5,055 nucleotides of DNA from Gemmatimonadota bacterium. Its GTDB lineage: Bacteria; Gemmatimonadota; Gemmatimonadetes; Longimicrobiales; Gaopeijiaceae. The stretch covers positions 1-5,055 of the forward strand of contig SKVI01000394.1 of NCBI GenBank assembly GCA_007129525.1, in the 5' to 3' direction. This document shows positions 1 to 5,055 of this stretch, one piece after another (position 1 is the first letter of the stretch; every line of letters begins with the position of its first letter). Both the position numbers and the translations under genes were made by a program. The notes under the pieces were generated by a model. It saw only the letters and a program-made list of their open reading frames with translations. It ran no database searches and was not told where the DNA came from.

Positions 1-2227
1 CCGTTCGCCGGTCGGGGGTCGTTCGCGCCTCGGAATCCGTGACCTCGGTTTCGCTGAACGGCTGGCGGGCGAATGGGGGTAGGGGACGAGAGCTGGCGAA
101 GCCCAATCGCCCCATTAAACTGAGGCCCAGGGTAGAGCGCATGAGTGCGTTGGCCAACGGGGCCAGCGGACCCGCCAGGCGCCGGGCCGCCTCCGGGTGG
201 TGGGCAATCATCCGGGCCCGCAGCGGTGGCCTTTCGCTCCGCCACCGGAGGGCCTGCCACTCGGCCTTCATGGCCGCCATGTCCACCACCGCCGGACACT
301 CGGACCGGCACGCCTTGCACGAGATGCACAGATCCATGACGCCCTGCATCTCGGGACCGGTGAGGGACTCCGGGGGAAGGGCGCCGGAGAGGACGTTTCT
401 GAGGGCATTGGCCCGGCCGCGGGTGGAGTCCCGTTCGTCGCGGGTGATCATGAAGGAGGGGCACATGGTGCCAGACAGCCGCTTCCGGCAGACGCCCTGG
501 CCGTTGCACGCCTCCACGGCCCGGGCCAGGCCCCCCTCGGAGGACCAGTCCATCTCGGTGATCACCGGCAGCACCTGCAGGGGGCGGTCACTCCGGAGAT
601 CGCGGTCCATGGGAGGGGCTTCCACCACCCGCCCGGGGTTGAATCTGCCCTCGGGGTCGAAGGCCCGTTTGAGTCTGCGGTAGGCCTCGTACAGCTCCCG
701 GCCGTAGAATTCGGGGGCCAGCCAGCTTCGGGCCCGGCCGTCGCCGTGCTCCGACGAGATGATTCCCCCGTACCGCTTCACCAGATCGGCCGAACTCCGG
801 GCGATGGCCTTCATCTTCCGGGTGTCGGCGGGCCGCCGGGTGTCCAGGAAGGGTCGCACGTGGAGGCAGCCTGCCGAGGCGTGGGCGTACATGACGGCGT
901 CCGTGTCGTGCTCCGCCAGAACCCGTTCCAGTTCGTCGATGTAGTCGGGAAGGTGTGCCACGGGCACCGCCGCATCCTCGATGAAGGCCAGGCACTGGAC
1001 CGGGAGACGGGCGCTCATGGCCAGTCCCAGCCCTGCCTTGCGCACGGCCCAGACGTCGCCGATCTCCTCGGGGTGCCGGCAGCGGGTGACGGGGACCGAA
1101 GCGCCGGCAGGGGAGTGCGAACCGGCAGGGGAGTGCGATCCGACAGGGGACTGCGACCCCAGCGTCCGGACGAGGCGGTCCAGCCCGGCCGTCGCTTCGG
1201 CCTCGTCAGCCCCATCATACTCCACGATGAGAAGGGCGCCCGGGTCGCCCTGAACGAAGTGCAGTCGGCGGCGGTAGTCCGGCACCTCCCGGGCTCGCTC
1301 CAGGGCGATACGGTCGAAGAGCTCCACTGCCGACGGATCCGTCTCCAGGATCGGCTCCACGGCCTCCAGCGCCGCCCGCCGCGTGGGGAAGTGGGCCACG
1401 CCCAGCACCGTCTGCCGGGGGCGGGCGACCAATCCCAGGGTGATCTCGGTGATGAAGGCCAGGGTACCTTCGCTTCCGCAGAGGAGGTGGGCGGGGTTCC
1501 GGAGCTCTTCGGCAAGGAGGCGTTCCAGCCGGTAGCCCCCCGCCCGGCGCCAGTGGGGAGGCGTGGCCTGGGTGACGGCTGCGCGGGAGTCCGCCAGAAG
1601 CCGGTCCAGGGCCCGATAGAGCTTGCCCTCCACACCGGAGCGGCGGAGCTTTTCCGCCCAACCCTCGGCGTCCAACCCCTCGAACACCACGTCGGTGCCG
1701 TCAGGGAGAAGAGCCCGAGCCGACACCAGGTGATCCACCACCGAACCGTAGCGGATGGAGCGGGTCCCGGTGGCGTTGGTGCCCACCATTCCCCCCAGCG
1801 TGGCCCGGTTCGACGAAGCCGGATCGGGGCCCACGCGGAGATCCTCTGAGCGGAGCCACTCGTTCAGGTGGTCCAACACCACGCCGGGCTCCACCCTCAC
1901 CTGCTGCGCCTCGGGGTCGAAACCCGTGATCTGGTCCAGGTGCCGGGTGGTGTCGATCACCAGGGCCGCTCCCACCGCGCTTCCGGCCAGACTGGACCCC
2001 GATCCGCGTGGGAGCACCGGGAGGTCGAGTTGGGCCGCGGCCTCTACCGCCGCCGCCACGTCCTCCCGATGGCGGGGAATCACGACCCCGAGCGGTTCCA
2101 CCTGGTACATGGACGCGTCGGTGGCATAGAGGGCCCGGGAAAGGGCGTCGATCCGAAGGTCGCCGTCCAGTCGCGGACGGAGCAGGGCGGCCAGTTCTTC
2201 CAGTTGCTGGGTGGAGGCGGAGCTCAT
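1..2227 (-). CDS. FAD-linked and Fe-S-containing dehydrogenase (GlcD/YdiJ-type 2-hydroxyacid dehydrogenase), C-terminus cut by window edge
   Basis: Likely oxidises a D-2-hydroxyacid (lactate- or 2-hydroxyglutarate-like), passing electrons from FAD through Fe-S clusters to a membrane or soluble acceptor. The substrate is not readable from sequence. Seen: a PCMH-type FAD-binding domain (about residues 40-230) with PRGSGSSLAGSAVG at 73-86 and GPDPASSNRATLGGMVGTNA at 133-152. A FAD-oxidase C-terminal domain (about 270-540) has HASAGCLHVRPFLD from H449 and EHGDGR at 493-498. A cysteine segment has C574, C580 and C589 (GTMCPSF), followed by STRGRA. A 4Fe-4S motif CxxCxxCxxxCP uses C634, C637, C640 and C644. 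Family members are about 950-1000 residues, so roughly 200-250 residues, including the CCG-type domains, lie past the left edge. ATG at 2227 is chosen because it gives the usual short lead before the ALYATDASMYQ motif. Its Shine-Dalgarno is poor (GAGG only 2 bases upstream), and GTG at 2269 is an alternative. The frame is open far upstream, so homology, not a stop codon, sets the start. The family call is firm; the substrate is open. Confidence 0.93.
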   Translation of the reverse strand, partial: MSSASTQQLEELAALLRPRLDGDLRIDALSRALYATDASMYQVEPLGVVIPRHREDVAAAVEAAAQLDLPVLPRGSGSSLAGSAVGAALVIDTTRHLDQITGFDPEAQQVRVEPGVVLDHLNEWLRSEDLRVGPDPASSNRATLGGMVGTNATGTRSIRYGSVVDHLVSARALLPDGTDVVFEGLDAEGWAEKLRRSGVEGKLYRALDRLLADSRAAVTQATPPHWRRAGGYRLERLLAEELRNPAHLLCGSEGTLAFITEITLGLVARPRQTVLGVAHFPTRRAALEAVEPILETDPSAVELFDRIALERAREVPDYRRRLHFVQGDPGALLIVEYDGADEAEATAGLDRLVRTLGSQSPVGSHSPAGSHSPAGASVPVTRCRHPEEIGDVWAVRKAGLGLAMSARLPVQCLAFIEDAAVPVAHLPDYIDELERVLAEHDTDAVMYAHASAGCLHVRPFLDTRRPADTRKMKAIARSSADLVKRYGGIISSEHGDGRARSWLAPEFYGRELYEAYRRLKRAFDPEGRFNPGRVVEAPPMDRDLRSDRPLQVLPVITEMDWSSEGGLARAVEACNGQGVCRKRLSGTMCPSFMITRDERDSTRGRANALRNVLSGALPPESLTGPEMQGVMDLCISCKACRSECPAVVDMAAMKAEWQALRWRSERPPLRARMIAHHPEAARRLAGPLAPLANALMRSTLGLSLMGRLGFASSRPLPPFARQPFSETEVTDSEARTTPDRRT
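1104..1157. repeat. Three tandem copies of an 18-bp unit inside the dehydrogenase gene
   Basis: Three adjacent 18-bp units lie at 1104-1121, 1122-1139 and 1140-1157, with plus-strand unit CCGGCAGGGGAGTGCGAA. Units 1 and 2 differ only at the last base; unit 3 differs at a few positions. Because 18 is a multiple of 3, the reading frame is kept. The minus-strand gene reads the array as repeats of a hexapeptide, Gly-Ser-(Gln/His)-Ser-Pro-(Val/Ala), at about residues 357-375. It falls between a helix ending DRLVRTLG and the conserved segment EEIGDVWAVRKAGLGLAMS. This is probably a surface loop of the FAD-oxidase C-terminal domain expanded by replication slippage (inference). Confidence 0.9.
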
Positions 2228-2312
2228 GGCCTCAAGGTAGCGGGTTCGGTCGTCGGCGCGATCCCGCACGGGCGGGCGAGGGGATGCCCTTCCGTGTGCA
2301 TCGCCATACTTT

Positions 2313-2356
2313 GAATGTTGTGTTCCAGGACGGAACGTTGTCTCGCAGAACGTTGT
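2313..2356 (+). promoter_or_regulatory. Three direct repeats of GAAYGTTGT, possible regulator binding sites
   Basis: GAATGTTGT lies at 2313-2321, GAACGTTGT at 2333-2341 and GAACGTTGT again at 2348-2356. The last two are identical; the first differs at one base. Start-to-start spacings are 20 and 15 bases. The array ends 39 bases before the ATG of the M14 gene, a position where an activator or repressor could act. The core AACGTT is itself a 6-bp palindrome in the two perfect copies. The motif matches no regulator I can name, and its function is inference from repetition and position. Confidence 0.45.
2322..2336. repeat. Short inverted repeat GTTCC-N5-GGAAC
   Basis: A perfect 5-bp inverted repeat, GTTCC at 2322-2326 and GGAAC at 2332-2336, is separated by AGGAC. 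It sits between the first and second GAAYGTTGT motifs and overlaps the second. It could be a dimeric operator half-site pair. It is too short to be a terminator stem, and no T-run follows. Five-base arms can also occur by chance. Confidence 0.35.
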
Positions 2357-2383
2357 GCCGCAGCCAGCATCAAACGCCACCAC

Positions 2384-2389
2384 GGAGGA
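2384..2389 (+). promoter_or_regulatory. Ribosome binding site for the M14 peptidase gene
   Basis: GGAGGA is a near-perfect Shine-Dalgarno sequence, six bases before the ATG at 2396. It fixes this ATG as the start over the in-frame ATG at codon 17. The upstream start also keeps the basic N-terminal region of the signal peptide intact. Confidence 0.88.
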
Positions 2390-2395
2390 TCCACG

Positions 2396-2506
2396 ATGAG
2401 AGTTCGCTTCCGCACCGCCCTCTTCCCCTGCTCGCGGCTGGCCATGGCTCTGGCCTTCGTTGCCGCCCTGGTTCTGGCCGGTCCGGCCCCCGCCACGCTC
2501 CAGGCC
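2396..2506 (+). other. Signal peptide coding segment of the M14 protein
   Basis: Residues 1-37 show three arginines in the first six positions, an Ala/Leu/Val-rich core (about 15-29), a Pro/Ala-rich C-region and a small residue before the proposed cut (L-Q-A, then Q-D). C12 is not in a lipobox, so a lipoprotein is unlikely. There is no twin-arginine motif, so Sec export is expected. The exact cleavage site is inferred by eye. Confidence 0.8.
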
Positions 2507-5055
2507 CAGGACGCGGCCGGCGACGACCCGGATCGCGTGCCCCAGGAGTTCGACTGGTGGACGGATCGCGGGATTCCCTCCACCACCCCCTGGGGTCAGC
2601 CGGTGGACACCACGGCCACCCGGATGATGCTGAGCTGGACGACGGCCCCCGAATTCACCAACAAGCACGTGGATCACCTTCCGTATGACCCAGACGTCGT
2701 CTCGCCTCTGGACCACTGGGGATACGCCTCGGGAATGCCGGGCCATCTGCACCGGGTGGACGAGTTCTACGATTACTATGAAGCGCTGGCCGCCAGCTCG
2801 CCCCGGGTGCACTTCGACCTGCTGGGGGAGTCGGAGGAGGGCAACCGCTTTGGCCTGATCAAGGTGGGAAGTGAGGAGAACCTGGCTCGCCTGGACGAGA
2901 TCCGGGAGGGATATCAGCGCCTGGTCGATCCCCGGAACACCTCGGCGGAGGAGGCTGACGCCCTCATCGCTGAGCTTCCGGTGATTCACCTCATCTACAC
3001 CGGACTGCATTCGCCCGAGACGGGACACCCGGAGGTGTCGCCGGAGCTGGCCTACCGCCTGGCCGTCTCTGACGACCCCATGATTCAGCGGATCCGGGAG
3101 GACGCGCTCCTCTTCATCGTACCCGCCACCGACCCCGACGGCCGGAACCGGGTCATCGACTGGTACCGCCTCCACGCCGACTGGATCGAGGAGGAGCAGA
3201 CCCGGATTCCCGGTCCGCCCTACTGGGGCAAGTACCTGAGGCACGACAACAACCGTGACGGCCTGCAGCTCACGCTGCGGCTCTACCAGGAGATCGTCGA
3301 CCTCTTCGAGGAGTGGAAGCCGCCCATCACCATCGACCTCCACGAGTCGGTGCCCTTCCTGTACGTCTCCAGCGGGACCGGGCCCTACAACCCCAACGTG
3401 CCGGCGGTGACCCGCCACGAGTGGCAGTGGGTGTCCCACTACGAGGTGAGCTCCCTCACGGCGCTGGGGATGCCCGGGGTCTGGACCCACGACTTCTACA
3501 CCGGGTGGAATCCCAGCTACCTCTTCTGGGTGGCCAACAACCGGAACTCCATCGGCCGCTTCTACGAGACCTTCAACCACTCGGTGCCCATCACCATGGA
3601 GCAGAGCGTGGGAGGAGGGCGCACCAGCGAGGAGTGGTTCCGGGCGAATCCGCCCTACTCCGAGGTCATCTGGTCGCTCAGGAACAACATCAACTACGCC
3701 CAGACGGGAGTGCTGCATTCGCTGCACCTGGTGGCCACGAACCGGGAGCGGGTGCTGGGGAACTATCGGACCAAGAACGAGCAGGCGGTGGAACTGGGTC
3801 GAAGCCAGGCCCCGCACGCCTGGGTCGTTCCGGCAGATCAGACCAGAAAGGCCAATGCCACCCAGATGCTCCAGGTGCTCCAGCGCCAGGGCATCGAGGT
3901 CCACCGGGCCGCCGCCGGGGGGAGCTTCGGGGAAGGGGACGAGGCGGTGACCGTCGCGGCCGGTGATTACGTGGTGCGAATGGACCAGCCCTACCGGCAC
4001 TTCGTGAAGAACCTCATGGAGGTCCAGGAGTACCCGGAGGGTCGCCCTTCGCCCTACGACGACGTGGCGTGGACCTTCCCCCTGAACTTCAACGTGGAGG
4101 CGCGCCAGGTAGACGATCCCGGCGTGCTGGAGCTGGCGATGGACGAGGCCACCGAGCCGGTGCACCTGCCGGGCACGGTCCGCACCGCCGGCGGGGCCGC
4201 ACCGGAGTGGTGGGTGGCCCGCTATGACGCCTCCTTCCGCACCCTCCAGGCCCGCTACGAGCTGGGTGATCGCGAGGTCTTCGCCGCCCGGGAGTCGGTG
4301 GACGTTCCCGGAGGCGAGGCCTTCGGTCCCGGCTCCTGGCTGATTCCGTCAGGTGAGTTGGAGCGGGCCGAGGTGGAGGACTGGGCCGAGCGATTCGGGC
4401 TCGAGGTGGTGGGCGTGTCGGATGACGTGGTGGACGGAGTGGATCGCCACCCGCAGGACTTCCCCCGGATCGCCCTCCTGCACACCTGGCGCCGCACGCA
4501 GGACGACGGCTCCGTGCGCTATGCGCTGGACGAGATGGGGATCCCCTACACGTACTTTCCCGAGGACCGACTTCGGGAGGGGGACCTGCGGGACCGGTTT
4601 GACGTCATCCTCTTTCCGGAGCAGGGGGCCCGCTCCAGCGGCCGGGCCATCTTTGAGGGGATGGACCCCGACGACGGCCCTCTCCCCTACGAACCCCACG
4701 ACGATTTCCCCAGCCTGGGGTACCCTTCCAGCACCCCGGACATGACGGGGGGAATGGGGCATGACGGCCTGCAGGAGCTCCGCGCCTTCGTCCGGGCCGG
4801 CGGCACCCTGGTGACCATGGGTTCGGCCACCACCCTTCCCGCGGAGTTCGGGTTCGTGCGGGGGCTGGGTGTAAGGGTTCCAGACGACCTGTTCATCCCG
4901 GGGTCGGTGGTCCGGGCTGAAGTGACGAATCCCTCGCACCCGGTGACCTGGGGATACCAGGAAGCCCCCCCGATCTTCGAACGATTCGGCCCCTATCTCA
5001 CGGTCCCCGGTCGGCTACAGGAGAACGTGCTTCTGCGGTACGCCGACAGCGACGA
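2396..5055 (+). CDS. Secreted M14-family zinc carboxypeptidase-like protein with C-terminal amidotransferase-like domain, C-terminus cut by window edge
   Basis: Predicted exported metallopeptidase that trims peptides, or possibly peptidoglycan-derived peptides; the real substrate is unknown. Seen: a signal peptide with basic start MRVRFR and hydrophobic core at about 15-29. Signal peptidase I cleavage is likely after LQA at residue 37. The M14 domain runs from about 115 to 420. Zinc ligands are read as H205 and E208 (HxxE within GLHSPETGHPE) and H316 (DLHES). The DPDG motif is at 246-249, and N286-R287 in HDNNRD matches the substrate-carboxylate Asn-Arg of carboxypeptidase A. E391 (FYETFN), 75 residues after H316, is the best candidate for the catalytic Glu; E402 is second choice. 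A middle region has GDYVVRMDQPY at 523-533. From about 692 on there is an alpha/beta module resembling class I amidotransferases (IALLHTWRR, FDVILFPEQG, then GGTLVTMGSA at 802-811) with no nucleophile Cys. The only Cys seen is C12 in the signal peptide. The start follows a strong ribosome binding site. The gene lies divergent to the dehydrogenase. Its frame is open at the right edge, so a short C-terminal part is missing. Confidence 0.92.
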   Translation, partial: MRVRFRTALFPCSRLAMALAFVAALVLAGPAPATLQAQDAAGDDPDRVPQEFDWWTDRGIPSTTPWGQPVDTTATRMMLSWTTAPEFTNKHVDHLPYDPDVVSPLDHWGYASGMPGHLHRVDEFYDYYEALAASSPRVHFDLLGESEEGNRFGLIKVGSEENLARLDEIREGYQRLVDPRNTSAEEADALIAELPVIHLIYTGLHSPETGHPEVSPELAYRLAVSDDPMIQRIREDALLFIVPATDPDGRNRVIDWYRLHADWIEEEQTRIPGPPYWGKYLRHDNNRDGLQLTLRLYQEIVDLFEEWKPPITIDLHESVPFLYVSSGTGPYNPNVPAVTRHEWQWVSHYEVSSLTALGMPGVWTHDFYTGWNPSYLFWVANNRNSIGRFYETFNHSVPITMEQSVGGGRTSEEWFRANPPYSEVIWSLRNNINYAQTGVLHSLHLVATNRERVLGNYRTKNEQAVELGRSQAPHAWVVPADQTRKANATQMLQVLQRQGIEVHRAAAGGSFGEGDEAVTVAAGDYVVRMDQPYRHFVKNLMEVQEYPEGRPSPYDDVAWTFPLNFNVEARQVDDPGVLELAMDEATEPVHLPGTVRTAGGAAPEWWVARYDASFRTLQARYELGDREVFAARESVDVPGGEAFGPGSWLIPSGELERAEVEDWAERFGLEVVGVSDDVVDGVDRHPQDFPRIALLHTWRRTQDDGSVRYALDEMGIPYTYFPEDRLREGDLRDRFDVILFPEQGARSSGRAIFEGMDPDDGPLPYEPHDDFPSLGYPSSTPDMTGGMGHDGLQELRAFVRAGGTLVTMGSATTLPAEFGFVRGLGVRVPDDLFIPGSVVRAEVTNPSHPVTWGYQEAPPIFERFGPYLTVPGRLQENVLLRYADSD

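Larger units (their letters stand above)
2228..2395. promoter_or_regulatory. Divergent intergenic region between the dehydrogenase and the M14 peptidase genes
   Basis: This gap separates the two start codons, so it must hold the plus-strand promoter unless that lies inside the dehydrogenase gene, and probably the minus-strand promoter too. The part from about 2300 to 2375 is visibly less GC-rich than the flanking genes. It contains three GAAYGTTGT motifs, a 5-bp inverted repeat and the plus-strand ribosome binding site, annotated separately. I could not find a well-spaced -35/-10 pair on either strand. No small gene is supported here: the open frames crossing it are shadows of the flanking genes. 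Confidence 0.6.

Noticed and set aside
1104..1157. The tandem repeat as a CRISPR array
   Set aside because: The units are directly adjacent with no spacers, only 18 bp long, and translate in frame within a conserved gene.
197..1849. Long plus-strand open frame (about 550 codons) opposite the dehydrogenase gene
   Set aside because: Its translation is Gly/Pro/Arg/His-rich with no recognisable domain, while the opposite strand encodes an unmistakable FAD/Fe-S protein over the same bases. It is an antisense shadow caused by high GC.
2305..2316. CATACTTTGAAT as a -10 box or Bacteroidota-type -7 element (TAnnTTTG)
   Set aside because: The TAnnTTTG pattern is one base short, and no suitable upstream partner element is spaced correctly. 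I could not defend a promoter here.
2228..2395. A small RNA or riboswitch in the intergenic region
   Set aside because: Only a 5-bp stem is visible, with no larger conserved fold and no terminator-like hairpin followed by a T-run.
2008..2688. Plus-strand open frame spanning the dehydrogenase start, the intergenic gap and the M14 start
   Set aside because: It overlaps two well-supported genes in the wrong frame, is Pro/Gly/Arg-rich and has no recognisable motif.
4349..4939. Minus-strand open frame (about 196 codons) inside the M14 gene
   Set aside because: It is antisense to the conserved C-terminal part of the M14 protein, in the codon-mirrored frame. Low-complexity composition and no domain support make it a shadow.

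Overview
The window is GC-rich and densely coding. It carries two divergently transcribed genes, both cut by the window edges, with a gap of about 170 bases between them. Codon third positions are overwhelmingly G or C. The plus-strand product is a very large exported M14 peptidase with a C-terminal amidotransferase-like fold, a type I associate with Gemmatimonadota and some Acidobacteriota. That taxonomic placement is inference from protein style only; no rRNA or other marker gene is present.

Left part (1-2227, minus strand): the N-terminal 742 codons of a cytosolic or membrane-associated flavo-iron-sulfur dehydrogenase of the GlcD/YdiJ type. It has a PCMH-type FAD-binding domain, a FAD-linked oxidase C-terminal domain, a cysteine-rich segment and a CxxCxxCxxxCP ferredoxin-like cluster. 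The expected C-terminal CCG-type domains lie beyond the left edge. An in-frame 18-bp tandem repeat (1104-1157) inserts a short Gly/Ser/Pro-rich stretch into the flavoprotein part.

Middle (2228-2395): the shared upstream region. It holds three near-identical 9-mers (GAAYGTTGT), an overlapping short inverted repeat, and a clear Shine-Dalgarno sequence for the plus-strand gene. No convincing sigma-70 promoter could be read on either strand.

Right part (2396-5055, plus strand): 886 codons of a secreted zinc carboxypeptidase-like protein. It has a signal peptide, an M14 catalytic domain with readable metal and substrate ligands, a linker region and a C-terminal class-I-amidotransferase-like module. 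The C-terminus is beyond the right edge.

Nothing shows that the two genes share a pathway. One is respiratory or oxidative 2-hydroxyacid metabolism, the other is extracytoplasmic peptide degradation. They may share regulation through the common intergenic region. I saw no RNA genes, mobile elements, CRISPR arrays or terminators, and no clearly new multi-gene system. The most unusual items are the repeat insertion in the dehydrogenase, the repeated motif between the genes, and the build of the M14 protein.
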